From positions 12,664,704-12,728,703 of the forward strand of contig OY829328.1 in NCBI GenBank assembly GCA_963691655.1: DNA of 64,000 bases. Reading direction: 5' to 3'. Each line of letters begins with the position of its first letter. Position 1 is the stretch's first letter. This document shows, piece after piece, positions 1-12,530 of the stretch. A model generated the notes under the pieces. The model worked only from the letters and a program-made list of their open reading frames with translations, searched no databases and was not told the origin of the DNA. The DNA is from Toxonevra muliebris. Lineage: Eukaryota; Arthropoda; Insecta; Diptera; Pallopteridae. A program made the position numbers and the translations under genes.

Positions 1-329
1 GAATAGCAATAAATATTTCCCCAGCAGGTGAGTTCGTCATGAAATTTTTATGTGTAATCTATATACCACAACGTTGTTTCGTTGCATTTAGGGTTTCAAT
101 CAAGGAGTCATCAGTGACCAAACTTGGTTCGGTTTGCCGACGTGTTTATCGAATATTTTCGCACGCATATTTTCATCATCGGCGAATATTCGATGAATTT
201 GAGGCTGAAACATATTTATGCCATCGCTTTACGCATTTCGTAACAAAATACAATCTCATGTCGAAGGAGAATCTGATCGTACCAATCAATGAGGAGGAAA
301 ATGCGGCGCCCGGCGAAAGTGAGGCCTAA
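1..329 (+). CDS. Mob4: MOB kinase activator-like 4 (phocein), C-terminal part
   Basis: Two coding exons are seen: 1-27 (encoding NSNKYFPS plus the start of an Arg codon, donor GTGAGT) and 92-329 (after TTTAG, ending at TAA 327-329). The split AG|G codon restores frame. The protein reads [18 protein letters not shown], then [11 protein letters not shown], then [13 protein letters not shown] and ends GESEA, which matches the extreme C-terminus of MOB4/phocein from flies to human. In this family the protein is a zinc-binding Mob-fold subunit of the STRIPAK phosphatase-kinase complex, acting in Hippo signalling, neurite and synapse development and membrane traffic; the HHR region belongs to the Mob fold. 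The N-terminal part lies left of the window. An AATAAA follows at 466. Confidence 0.95.
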   Translation, partial: IAINISPAGEFVMKFLCVIYIPQRCFVAFRVSIKESSVTKLGSVCRRVYRIFSHAYFHHRRIFDEFEAETYLCHRFTHFVTKYNLMSKENLIVPINEEENAAPGESEA

Positions 330-465
330 ACCGAGGTGCTGCTCATCAATTCAAATTTGTGAAAGTGACATGCAAAATATAAAGAAGCAAACAACAAACA
401 AATATACACACATGCTCTCATACAAAAATTATGAATAGCATTTCATCATAATCAGCTAAACAAAC

Positions 466-471
466 AATAAA
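466..471 (+). terminator. Candidate poly(A) signal of Mob4
   Basis: First AATAAA downstream of the Mob4 stop codon, 137 bases after it and just before a foldback repeat. Position and motif only; the cleavage site is not known. Confidence 0.4.
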
Positions 472-485
472 ATTAATAACGAACA

Positions 486-740
486 TATCGTCGGTTCAAA
501 GGTAAAACTCATTAGGTAACAATTTAAAAACGGAAAATTAAGTTTTAAAATTATTTGTTTTTAAAACTCGTATTAAAACTGTGTACTTGATGAGGTTTTA
601 CGAATTCTGTGTCAGAATTCCATAAATCATGTCAATGAGTTTACCCTAAAAAAGATTGCCTCGAACTGTGAAGTTTTGTTTAGAAGACAAGTTCTTACCA
701 AATCTGTACTTAGTGAGTTTTACCTTTGAACCGGCGATAC
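486..740. mobile_element. Foldback/MITE with ~35-bp terminal inverted repeats
   Basis: Bases 486-520 and 706-740 are near-perfect inverted copies, sharing a 20-base identical core (CGGTTCAAAGGTAAAACTCA and its complement). The symmetry axis (about 613) coincides with a small perfect hairpin at 602-620 (GAATTCTG, 3-base loop, CAGAATTC). There is no coding capacity. The arms between core and ends pair only weakly. This suggests a short non-autonomous DNA transposon inserted just 3' of Mob4. The superfamily is not assigned because no clear target duplication was seen. Confidence 0.7.
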
Positions 741-2947
741 TCCGCGAAAAAGAAAATGATATTAACAATAAAAACAACAACAACAAATATGATTAAATAG
801 AAATAGCGAAAACTCCAATAAAATCCTTTTGCAGAAAAACAAAAAACTAGAGTGGATAGAATTTAAACTCAAAAACATTTACGTTATAATTTATAAATAT
901 ATATTTAAATTAACCATATGGACAAAAAAAAAAAAAAAAAAATTGCGTGAATTTATTTGTATTCAAATTATGCATGACAGTATATAAACAAATAACAAAA
1001 AAAAAAAAAGGGAATTAAAAAAGTATTTCGGCAAACCTTTTTTTGGGCAGCATAAAGAAAAAGCAATCATTTGTACGCATTCATTTTAAAATAAAACAAA
1101 AAAAATTGCTTATTATCAATTATTTATATGAAAATTTGTCTAATTGTAGAAACGGACACAAATAATTAAATATCTACATACACATATATGTAAATTTAAA
1201 CGAACATTATTTACGCACCCATCTAAATTATAATTCTTTTATTATGCTATTATTTTGATAGGCCAACGAGAACAAACGATTCCGACTAAAAAAAACTGAA
1301 ATTAATTAAGAAAAACAATCTCGTCAGGTTCAGAAATAATGAATTATTCTCGATGGAAATTAAGTGAAATTTGCAAACTAACATTAAATTCGGGACAATA
1401 TATAGTCACAATAACAGGGAAAATGCATTTTCTAACATATTGAAAGGAATTCATAAAAGGCTTTTCTTACAAAGTAAGGTATAGCAAACCCATTCTGTTG
1501 TTTTTCTCAGTAAAATAACAATACCTAACTATTTTTCACAACGGATTTATTTAAATTTGGAGAAATGTGCCCTGTAAATAAATATCTTTATAAATCTATA
1601 CACCTCAATATTATTTTTCACTTATAAATTACATCGAGGGTTAATGCATTGTGGCATGCGAAAAAATATGCGTAAGATTCAAAGTAAAATTATACAATAT
1701 ATTTCGATCGTAAGCGGATTTCAAACCCTGCGTGAACAGGCTTGATTTGTGTTTAATGAAACTCTTCTTGTTGGACAGAATTGTAAAAACAGCTTTTCTA
1801 TACTTATTCACCAATTCTCAAAGGAATCTTACAATTGGGACTTTTAAAATCAAAACTTAATATTTCTCTAATGCATACATACTTTCTGCAATTCAAAAGT
1901 AACTTTAATAAATTTTAAAATATGTTTTCAAATGAAGACTTCTGCATTATTTTTCCAATTTGATTTATTTGTATTGCATTATGAAATTTTGATTTTCAGA
2001 GACATTTACTTTCATCTTCGTCATAAGTAGGTATTAAATTGTATAATCACTGAAGATGAAAACTTGTAAAAAAAAACACAATTCACGCTGTTTTTCTGTT
2101 TCTACGCATATGTTTTTTCGCCTCCCCCCCACCCCAATTTGTAGTAGTAGCAGTGTAAAAGTAAAAAAAAAATCAAGACATTTGTAAAATTTCACAAGAA
2201 ATAATATTAATAAAAAAACAATGCCAGGAGCAAAACGTATTTATAACAAAAAGTAAAATAAAAATAGTATTCAAATTAAAAAAAAAAAAACATTTAAAAC
2301 AAAAAGCGATATAAAATGATTAATATTATTACTGAAATCTGTAATGAACAATAAATGAAAATAAATAATAAAAAATATAATAAAACTTGAACAAGACATT
2401 GCAATAAAAAGAGAAAAGTAAACTGATGGTTATTCAAGAAGTGTTTTAGATTAGTTTTGGGGCGCTGATGGCGAATCGGCTGTTTAAAATGTTGTTAAAT
2501 TTATAGAGCAAGAGAAAATAAGTTATAATTTCAACTTTTAGTGCTTGGAGAACCCCGGTGAAACGTACTTTACAATTTCAGCTCAATTATTTACTTTTTA
2601 GGGCCATGTTAAAAATGCTCATTAAAAAATTCCCGGTGTAACAAATTTTCAGAATTTCAAAGCTAATAAGTTTTTCTCAGACGCCAATCGTGTAAATACC
2701 TAGTGTTTAACATTAATATTTATGATTTTTTTGTTTCCCTGATGTATTCCACTTTTACTAACACTATTTCGAAGACTCTGAGCTGTGAAAACCCGACCTT
2801 GAGTTTGTGATTAGGAACCCAAAATTAATTTAAAACGCTTGGATCTCCTTTTAGGCGAGAAAGCTAAAATTTGTTGCACAATGTATCTGATTGGCAATCC
2901 AAATCACTTTTCTTTTAATATAAAGTAATTTATTTTCCATATAAAAT
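741..2947. other. AT-rich intergenic DNA between Mob4 and Rpp25
   Basis: About 2.2 kb with many A/T homopolymers (for example A18 near 926 and A-runs near 2280) and no open reading frame resembling a protein. It probably includes the distal Mob4 3' UTR. I see no RNA gene or conserved motif in it. Confidence 0.5.
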
Positions 2948-2953
2948 TTTATT
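2948..2953 (-). terminator. Candidate poly(A) signal of Rpp25
   Basis: TTTATT on the + strand is AATAAA on the minus strand, 68 bases beyond the Rpp25 stop codon. A short 3' UTR of this kind is usual for a housekeeping fly gene. Confidence 0.45.
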
Positions 2954-3020
2954 TCGAATTAATAGATTATATGAAATGCAGCAAAATGGGAAATTTACAA
3001 AGTAGTTTTGCAAAATTGAT

Positions 3021-4013
3021 TCAAGTTTCCATTGGTTCTGCTTTCCTTACATCGGCTTCTCTTGATTTTCTAGCATTATGCCCCACATGCTGTTGCCGTT
3101 GTGGTTTATGTTGATGTTCTTGCTGCTGATGGCGTGGCGATTTATTTCTGGGCGTTGACTTCTTTTGGTTACTTCGTTGCGGCTCTTGTTCTTGTTGTGG
3201 CGTATTTGGTTGTTGCTCTCGTGGTTCATGTTGCTGTGATTGTTTCTGTTGTGTTTGTTTGAATTGACGTGGACGTCGATTTTGCCCCGTACGCTGTTGT
3301 CTATGCCCATTATTTTCTCGATTTTGAGACGATGCTGCTGCAGATGAATTCTCGTTATGCACCCAAAAATCTGTTTTAGTATTTGGTTTCTGTAGTCTAG
3401 AAATAAGTTGTTATACAATTTTAAACTAGTTTATGAAAGTTGAAGAGTAGCAAATGCTAATGTTTACCCATCTATACTATCATCAATTGCGTCTAAACTC
3501 ATCAGTATATGGATGCAGGGAATTTGACGAATTGCTACAATTTCTTCAAGGCCATCCATTTGTGGCTTCCAATGTTCTTCGACACTACAAAAATATAAAT
3601 TAATAATTGAAGAAATAATACACACATACATATGTATACTATAAAAGTGCAAGTGAACCTACGATGTATAGCATATACGCGTCACTTGATACAATGGATA
3701 GTTTCTTTTGAGTATTTCTGCGCAGGATATTGTTTTAACAACGCCACCGCCCGAACCACTCCAAATCACTGTACGAAATTCATTTTTATCCAGCGCATTT
3801 TTGGCATACGAAATGACATTGGTTACTTTTGTGCCGCCTTTTACCTAAAACAAAGAATTTTCAGATTTTTCCCAGATTTTCTGAATGTTTTTCACGCATA
3901 GTTACATGCATCCAGAGAAAATCTTTTTGGCCTTTGGGCAAACAATCACTAAATGGCAAGTCATCTTTTGTAATCTCCTTCTCCACATTTTCGCCTTTAC
4001 GATAGTGCATCAT
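3021..4013 (-). CDS. Rpp25: RNase P/MRP protein subunit p25-like (Alba domain)
   Basis: Four minus-strand exons join in frame: 4013-3906, 3844-3663, 3584-3468 and 3396-3021 (783 nt, 260 aa), all with GT..AG borders. An Alba domain occupies about residues 35-120: WMHVKGGTKVTNVISYAK, then FRTVIWSGSGGGVVKTISC, AEILKRNYPLYQVTR, then EEHWKP and an IPCIHILMS strand. This matches the Rpp25/RPP25L subunits that bind RNase P and RNase MRP RNA, usually paired with Rpp20, for tRNA and rRNA processing in the nucleus. The last ~110 residues are low-complexity, rich in Q, R, N and H and likely disordered. The start is the first ATG of an ATG ATG pair. The exon stays open upstream to an acceptor at 4042, so a few extra N-terminal residues from an earlier exon are possible. 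The family call is firm; the symbol is by homology. Confidence 0.85.
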
Positions 4014-4607
4014 TTTGTTGTGCAGGTAAGTTGGATTTTCAACTGAAATTATATTTATAAGAAAAATCGATAATTAGAACATACATATCTCATAACGATT
4101 AACTTAACATATCAATTTTCATGTTTAACCCTATTTTTACTATATTTCCATTTTCCTACATTTTATTTGAAGTGTTTTACGACTTAAAGAGAGCACGTGG
4201 TTGAGTTTGAGTTTATAAGCCACAATACATTTTTGAAACTCGCACTGACATTTTGTTGCTATTGTTTCAAATCGAATTTACCCTCTATAGATGTGTTCTA
4301 GACTCATATCTCACTTGCATGCTTTTTGTTGCATTTTTCGCAAACGAAGCAACACAATTCTATGATCCAAGTTAAACAAACAGATAAGGGAAAGAAAAAA
4401 CATGGCCTCTTAACCCTCAAGTTCTCAAGTTTTTGATTAGATAAAAAAATAAATAAAAAAAAAAAAATTAATATTGGCGTAAAAATCATAAACTGATTTA
4501 AAAACCCAAGTTGAAGTTGAATGCCTAAAATTATTTGTTTTTGAATGAGCTTTTTATCAATTTATTTTAAGTAATTAAACATTTTGTATAAAAAAATTTA
4601 AAGTCCC

Positions 4608-5069
4608 AGCTTAGGGGCCGTTCACATATTATGTAACGAAATGTTTGACCAGTTTCGACCCCTCCCCCCGTGGTCGTAACACATCGTTACAAAAGGGCTC
4701 TCCCCGCTCCCTCTCCCGCTGGTAACGTTATAAATTTTTATTGATGACATTTGTTTTATTTTTAATTTGATCTATTTATATCGATATCTTTTGAATCAGT
4801 TCCTATCTTTTAGTTTCAAGAACAATACCTTTCATTTAATTTCAAGAACAACGGGATATTTCTAGCCCGAAAAATGATCAATAAAAATTTTTAGCTATGA
4901 TTTTCAAATTCAGAGGGAGAAAATTAATTTTATAAACTAGTGAATTTTTGAAGTCATCTGTATTTGATAGTTCAAAAATCGACGTTACGTAACGTAATTT
5001 ATGACCCAGCCTCCCCCCCCCCCCCCTCCTCCTCGCGCCTTATGTAATATGTGAACGGCCCCTAAGCTA
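4608..5069. mobile_element. MITE with ~32-bp TIRs (AGCTTAGGGGCCGTTCACAT ends)
   Basis: Left end AGCTTAGGGGCCGTTCACAT... and right end ...ATGTGAACGGCCCCTAAGCT are inverted copies about 32 bases long. The 460-base interior has no ORF and carries a C14 run near 5014. A single-ended relative lies at 31312-31340. This looks like a non-autonomous DNA transposon; superfamily not assigned. Confidence 0.75.
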
Positions 5070-5850
5070 AATAGTATGACGGGAAATATTTAATTTTCTT
5101 ATTTTTTCTTTCACTTTTATCTCAAATACAATCAAAATAATTAATTTCTCTATTTTTCAGACATTTTGAACTTTGACTATCGCCAACTTCAGTAATACGC
5201 ATCATAACTCATAACTGATTCATTTTTTTAAAAGCTTGGGAAATTCCCAAGACGATATGATGATTATAGCAACAGAAAACTGTTATGGTGGCAATTCCAT
5301 CCCTTTTGATGAAGGCCGTCGAGAGGCGGTCTTGGAGACTACAGGGTTAATTTAGTTCATGCAACGCTTTGAAAACCAAACAAAAAACAACTAATATTAA
5401 TTCGTAACAATACTTTTAATAATTTTCATTTATAGAAACTTATTAATAAATTACAGAGTAAAGCCTTTTGATCCTCGATGCCTCATATGGGAAATTCTGT
5501 TTCACCATTTTCAACTTAAATAACGTAAGCGACCATTGAAAGATTCCAAATATAATATTTTTATATGAATTTTTTAACTTCCAAGAACTAGTTAAACCAA
5601 TTATTGAAATTAGTATAACTAAAACGACAATTTTACAAGTTTTTCCATTTGAATAACTGACGTTCTAACCTACGTTAAATAAAATTAATTTAATATACAT
5701 ACGATCATCGGCAAGTAAAGCTAAGATAAGTGGAAAATTCTATAATTAGCATTCATATTTTTTAATTTCAATGCAAAAACTAAATGGTTGGAATTTTAAA
5801 AAGATTTTTGTGAAACTTTACCTTTAAAAATAATAATAAGTGAATTTTCC

Positions 5851-5972
5851 CAGTGCTCTCGATAAGTGAATAGAAAAGTCCATGTATGTAAATGAAATAT
5901 TTATTTCAAAAACTTGATAAGTGTAGCAAAAATTTCAGTCTTTTGGGGGTTTCACTTATTGAAGTGCGACTG
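5851..5972. mobile_element. Short pogo/Tc1-like MITE relic
   Basis: A 122-base segment with imperfect inverted ends beginning CAGT and containing GATAAGTGAA / AATAAGTGAA, ending CTG before TA. The CAG..CTG ends resemble pogo-type elements such as the one at 30259-31106. Only the right side shows the expected TA flank. Confidence 0.4.
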
Positions 5973-6559
5973 TACATACTATATACATATATATTTACAT
6001 AAAAATGCATTGGAATTTCTAGCTTAATTAACTCAAGCTAGAGTTGTCTGAGAAAAACTAATTAATCAATTAAGCAATAAAACACGTTTGGAACATATAA
6101 TTAATGTTATTGATTTTTACTGTTTCAAGTTTTTCTATATACCTATAAATCATGTTACAAAGAAACACGTTTAAAGAAAAAATACGTAATAAAACTGAAT
6201 AACTCACGTTTTTGTACGAGAAATACAATTATCGAAAACAGTAGGCGTCAGCTAACTATTTTATTATTGCAATAGGATAATAAAATAATTATACAGTTAG
6301 TATTTTTTCATTCTACTTATTTAAGTTCAATAAACCTCTAATCTGATGCTAGAAATTTATTTTTGTATTTTTAATATGTATATATGGGACATTTTCTGTC
6401 AACTGTGGAGACCCCCCTGTCCAAAATTGGTTAAGGTATTTTAGGGCATATTTGGGCTCAAATGAAAGCTTACTATCTCTGGTTTCAAATGCCGCATTTT
6501 TTGGTTTGACGTGATGGCGGACCAATATGGCGACTGCAAGTCTACGATCTCACCTTGAG

Positions 6560-6910
6560 AGAATAGATTTATCAAGTATACGTTTACCCAAGTCATCATA
6601 AAAGAACAGGTAAAGCCTTTTTTTGTATATTTTTTTTTTCGTTGAATATGAATCTAATATTATTTTTCACGAGAAATTTTACGTGTTGTCCCTAACCTCA
6701 AAAAAGGTCCAAAAATGCTGTTTTCGGGTCTTATGCTTCCCCAAGTCTTCATAAAACGGCGGGAAAAGCTTATCTTTGTGTAATTTCAAATGATGAACTT
6801 GAATCTAATATTATTTTTTACGGGAAATGTTACGTGTTGTCCCTAACCTCAAAAAATGAAAAATCCCAAAAAACACATTCACCCAAGTCATCAGAAAACT
6901 TCCCAAAAAA
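6560..6910. repeat. Diverged ~150-bp tandem repeat (about 2.3 units)
   Basis: The phrase CCCAAGTCATCATAAAA recurs in variant form at about 6588, 6740 and 6882. Between copies runs a shared block with GAATCTAATATTATTTTT and then ACGTGTTGTCCCTAACCTC (about 6650-6705 and 6800-6852). The spacing near 150 bases gives a head-to-tail tandem array of unknown origin. Confidence 0.7.
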
Positions 6911-9900
6911 CTTATTCTTCATTTTTCATTCCTTAACTTGGCTGTAACATACCAAGTAGTTTGATGAATCAAAAATTACAGTTAGGGAATTTGGAACCGA
7001 AGTTGGAAGTGCATACACCCACCTGAACCAGTGATTCAGTTTGGAAAACTTTTCACTCTTAGTACTCAAAAAAATTATAAAAAATTTGTTTTGTATTTTA
7101 AAGGGTGTAGTAGTAATTGGCTTAGCCCAAGAAAATGAGTTGTTCTTCTGTGCAACAAAATATACATACTCGTGCATAAAATTATATGCAATCAAATTTC
7201 TTTGTAAACAAATAAGTAGTATAAAAATATTATTTTACATATCTCGCTGAAATTTAGCTATTATTCCATACGTTGTTTCTTATAGTAGCTTTTGAAAAAT
7301 GTATGGGGACAGGTTTAGCTATAATTTCTATGTGAAGTTTTCTTTTCTATCTTGTTGAATTAACCATTTTAATAGAAAAATAAATATATTTATTATTTTT
7401 CATAAACACCTGCAAAAAATTTTATCTGTTGTTAGTCTTTTTAGCCAAGTAAAACCTCATAATTTTAAATTATGAAATGCAGTTTTAAGGGGATATGTTC
7501 ATTGCTTGAAAAAAAAAAAAAAATACAATAGGTATTATCTTATAATACATTTAATTATCGTAAAACTATTATTATTCAATTTGATTCAATAGTTTTTCTG
7601 TAGTTTTAATCGGCGGGTTATAACACCCATTCTCCGGGTGCTTCAAAACAAACAAAAATCAATTAAAATCTAAAAATATACATAGCTTTCTGTAAGATAG
7701 ACTGTTATGAAGCTATAATAATAAAAACTGACCCTTTGGCAAAGCTTTAATCAAAATGGCCTCTTCAAAAGGCTGTAAAAAAATATTTAACCAATCTGCG
7801 ATAGTAATAATAATCTATCTTATAAAACAAATATTTCTGAACAAAATGAGCTAACGTAGATCAAAATCCATCAAGTATTTCAAAAGTTAGAACACCCGCC
7901 AATTTGTAAAAGTACGTTTCGAGAAAACGCGATTAAAGAACCGTGCAGCTTACGCACTTATATAAAATTTTAGATACGTATTCTAGACACTATAAAGAAC
8001 ATTTTTATGCAAAAAAAAAAATTAATTTTTTGCACCCGACCAATTAACATGTCACCTTAAAGATAGCTAGAATATATTTTTGATGAATTATTAAAATTGA
8101 TGTATGAGCCTGTAGTATTCAAAATGGGTTAATTTGAAAATATTTTTTTTTAAAAGCAACTTTATTACTTCGATTCTTTTGTTGCCATCAAATTAAAACT
8201 CACGAATTTATTAAACTTTTGTTAAAGACTTTAATTCATAAACAAAGAAGGATCCAAGTTTCAGTACTATTTTTATGCAAGTTTAGCAAAGTTACGTGTT
8301 CACTCATTAATTTATTTCAATGTACATACCAAAAAGAAGACTACATTTTAGAATTACATTCATTTCAATTTATAAACAATTTTCTTTTTTCTTAACATTA
8401 CAATAAAGTAAATGATATTGCACCCTCTTTTCTTTATAAAAAAAAAAACCTTGATACCACCTCTGTTTCTCATTTTGATGCGGAAAACCTGAAAAAATTG
8501 TTTAGTTCCACCCTAGCGAAGATTTTAGGGAAAAATAAAAATTTATTTTTTCGACCCCAAAAAGCCCCGACAATCCCATTGTATCTAATTTCCTATATCT
8601 CATATCTGTCGATGTTAAATTAATACCTTTTTAAGGATCTATTTAAAACATATGACCATTTACAACCAAACCAGATATCATCCAGTGTTCAAGGAGATAT
8701 CCCCTAGTAATTGCTCTGGTGCTAGAAAACTGCCCCATTGTGGTATTATCCATTTACAAAAATGATTTTGTCCTCAGTAATTCAAAGAATTCAAAGAAAA
8801 AAACAAATACATATAAATTTCTTAAATTCAGTTAGTTTTAACAATTTAGGTTTATAAAAAGATGCTATTAAAATTACAAAGCAGTTTAAGCATAAAAATA
8901 GCTTCAGAATTTTACGAAGTGTGTATAAACTATCTCCCTTACAAGTTTTGACAGTTTGTTTCCGAAGCTCGCAAAATTACGAAGTTTACGAACTTTACAT
9001 GGCTTTTCCGCGTTTTAATGAAGACCCTTGATAAGATTAAAATATTTATAACAAAAAAGCTACATATATCACAATAGCCTTATAAATAAATGGTCTTGAA
9101 TCATTGCAAATGCAAATGTTTATTGCATATCGCATGTATTTGTTGTTGGGATAGCAAAAATATTTTGCAAGATAATTTGCACCGAATCGTGAGTAGGGCT
9201 AATATTATTTAACAACATATTCAAGTAATTATATGTATTGAAACGTAAACGTTTCAGTTATGGGAAGTTCAATTAATATGTTCATTTGGGATCTACAAAA
9301 TTTTTCATTTAATCGGAATTTCAGTTAACTGCATTTCAGTTAAGTGAAGTAATTTGTGTGAAAAATACAAAAAAAAAAAAAAGAAAAAAAATGTATGGTG
9401 ATTACCTTTTTGTTGCGTAAAACCAATTTTTTTAATTAAGATGAGTAAATTTTGTTTTCCTTTGCATGATAACGACTTTCTCTTAGAGATGAAACATGCA
9501 GAAGTTTGAAAAAACAGTCATAACTAACCTAATCTAACCTAACACTGTACTATTTATGAGGCCTATGAAAAATCTAGCTGGCCAAAATTCGAAAAATCGA
9601 CTATCTCGGTTGGAATTCAAAAAGTGTATGGGTTTACTCTCCATAGATCCCTCACCATAATCCACACACAGGATATTCTAATTAGGTGAAGGATCTGGCT
9701 GTGAGACCGTCGAAAGTTGCAATGTCCTGCCGATAGTTTTAATATTGTTGAAAATGTGTTGTACATAAAATATAATAACTTAGCTAATACTAAAGCTAGA
9801 CCTTTATTTCTGATCTCATATTAAAGAGAAAACTTTACACTATTAATGGATGTGATAAAAAATTAACTTACCATTTTCTTATACCTAAAAATGCGATGAA

Positions 9901-10119
9901 AAAATAATAACTTTTTCTAGCATTTTAATTTTTTTTATGGATAAGAAAATAAAGCTCCGATTTGCTCTGAGCGAAAACGAAAACCATCATACTATGTGAA
10001 GCATCTGCTTTAAAATAAGTTATATGTGCTTTGCAACTTTTTGCCACAGCTTTAATAACAAGCGTAAATACACGTAGCATTTGTTAAATCAAAGGTAGTT
10101 AATCAAGGTGTTATATTTA

Positions 10120-10790
10120 ACCCATTTTAAATGGTAGTCAGACAAAAATTGGTATACGGAGTAAGTCTGAAGCCCTATTGACTTTGTATGAAAAAACTTT
10201 TCAATCGGACAATTGCAACGCCTACCTCCAATATAAATGTATGTGAAATTTTGAAAATGCAATAATTTCGAACCAATTACAGATATAATAATTAAATTAC
10301 ATCTGCTAATATATATTGTCTTGAACATAAGTCGTGGTTAAAATTAGAGCTATCGAGTCATTATCACGCATACCTCTCATATAAATATAATTACAAAATA
10401 CTTATATTTTATTTTGTATTTTTAAAGTCTCACATGTATGAGAGGTAGGCGCAACAACATTCCAATCGTGATAATTTTTACCTTGATATATTGATATGCT
10501 ATTATTTACCAGAATACGTAATTTCATCACTGCACCTACAATGGGTTCCAACTTATAGGGTTTTAAAAATTTCGCAAATGTAAGAGGTGGGCGTGGTAAT
10601 AATCCAATCTATCCTATTTTTGCAATGATATATGACAATAATAATGTTTATAAGTACATGATCATATCTATAATATATACCAAGTTATACCCTTTTCGCG
10701 GTTTCATTTGTATGGGAAGTAGGCTTGGTAATAGTCCGATCGTTATAACACAGTGATTGCTAATGACTCCATGAGCGAATGAGCCAAATT
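10120..10790. repeat. Tandem copies of a dispersed repeat with a GGTGGGCGTGG core
   Basis: A block reading roughly (A/T)GTATG(A/G)GAGGTGGGCGTGGTAATAATCC...GAT appears in diverged form near 10215 (inverted: GCCTACCTCC), 10437, 10580 and 10710, followed by AT-rich spacers with TATAT..ACC. Related copies occur at 14420-14520, 17260-17345 (inverted) and 32460-32610. The 10.8 and 14.5 kb copies both continue into GAGCCAAATTT. The family appears to be an old, high-copy interspersed repeat without coding capacity. Confidence 0.6.
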
Positions 10791-10835
10791 TCAGAACTCT
10801 GGCGAGCTAAAAACGGATTTGTACGGCAGCCGGCT

Positions 10836-11326
10836 CGGGAATTGAAGAAACCAAGTTTTTCTGAAAGTTTAGATTTCAAATGAAAAAGTAATTTCTGTTT
10901 TCCCAGGTTACCGATTTTCACTTCAAAATGAAGTTTCTGGTTTAGTCTATGGTTGGGGCGGAGTAGTATCATTTAAATGCAAATATTTTTACCATCAAAA
11001 GGTCCGTGTGAGGGGTTTCGGGTACGAGGAACATGCATCTGCAATTTATTTTTACCAATAACGTCCGCTAGGGTGCGCTGTAGTGCAAATAATATGAAAA
11101 ATTCCATATTTGTACGGTTTTTGTACTAAAGCGCACCCTAGATTCAGATTCTTTGTACCCGAAAACTCCTAGACAGTTTTTTTTGATGGTTTTTTTTGTA
11201 TTTAAATGATATTACTTCGCCGAGACCATAGACTAAACCAGAAACTTCGAAATAAAAAAAAAAAAAAAAAAGCTCAAAATCTGGAAAATCTAAACTTTCA
11301 GAAAAACTTGGTTTCATAAATTCCCG
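10836..11326. repeat. Long foldback element, ~230-bp arms
   Basis: The left arm from GGGAATTGAAGAAACCAAG (10838) and the right arm ending CTTGGTTTCATAAATTCCC are inverted copies. They continue inward through TTTCTGGTTTAGTCTATGGT, ATCATTTAAAT, CCATCAAAA, TTTCGGGTAC and AGGGTGCGCT to an axis near 11081. Nearly the whole 490 bases could form one hairpin with small bulges. The GGGTGCGCT block is the central stem. No ORF. It is either a foldback transposon or a long-hairpin RNA source. Confidence 0.8.
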
Positions 11327-12286
11327 AGAAAAAAAGCGAAATGCTCTATAGTTTAATTATTTGTTAATACATATTATTTAAATTTATTAGATGACCTTAG
11401 AAACTTAGAAATGCCTTAGAAATAAAATATTGTAAATGATTTTCTTTTATTTTAAAGTGACCTTTTCTGAAAGCTGAAGAATTCTGTAAATGTTTTTTAA
11501 TTTTTCATTTCATGTTGTGGCAAAAAACATCCATTTAATAAAACAATTTCTTAACGAATTGAATTACACGAAGCAAAACTCAGTAAATCCTAAAGAGAGA
11601 ACGAAATATCTAGATAAATAAAATGAAACCACAAGCGATTATTTAGGGTAAACGGTTTGTGAGCGAGTGAATGCAGTAATAATCTACAACTACATTCACC
11701 ACGAAACACAAGAAGAAGTCTTAATCTTTGCACATGCAAACAGACTAGCACACAAAATAAAAGTAAAAGTCAATAACGTCAATGCAATTATTTTATTAAG
11801 TGGTGCTCTACCATCAACCAAGTGCTTAACCTACGGAGCCGTTCTTATTTAAGATGCTCGAAATGAATACCAACATAGGATATGTATGGTTGAACATTGA
11901 AGGAGTGTTGACAACACAATTTGTCGCATGCAACAAAAAAATTTAAATCAATTTTCTGCTAACATTTATCACGAGACACTTGTTGAACGATAAAACCAAA
12001 AAAAAAAATAAGAATAATTGAGCTTCTCAAGCAGTTATGAAGACAATGTTAGTAATGAAGGAAAAGACGATTGAGAAGGTAATGACAGGAAGTACGTAAA
12101 CGTATATGTATGTCAGTTTATATAAGAATACTCACACAACTGTATGCGACAGCAGTCGATATTTTATTAACTAACTTTTCTACTTGTTGAGTTTAAATAG
12201 CGCGCATCCGTTTCCTTTTCATTGTGGTATATGTGCGTATGCATGTAAGTAGGAGAACGCCCACACAAAAACACCACACGCATATA

Positions 12287-12303
12287 GATATATATATATA
12301 TAT
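12287..12303. repeat. (TA)n microsatellite
   Basis: Short TATATA run beside CATA-type simple repeats, as in much fly intergenic DNA. No function is suggested by it. Confidence 0.7.
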
Positions 12304-12444
12304 ACATACATAAATTCATACATACGGAGGCACATATATAAATACAACTATAAGAGCATGTCACTAACACACAAATGAATGCAGCACAAGAGAATGGCGA
12401 AGAATTTTTTCAAGGAATGCGTAAAAATTCCAATTTCTTACAAC

Positions 12445-12530
12445 ATCATCATTTTCATCATCGCCATCGACGTTGGCATCAGGAACATCATCGTCGTTGC
12501 CATCACCATCACCATCAACAACAAAACGAA
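12445..12530. repeat. Imperfect (CAT/CGT/CAC)n trinucleotide tract
   Basis: Degenerate CATCATCAT, CATCGTCG and CACCATCAC triplets. This explains the methionine- and threonine-rich spurious reading frames on both strands; no real gene is supported. Confidence 0.6.
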
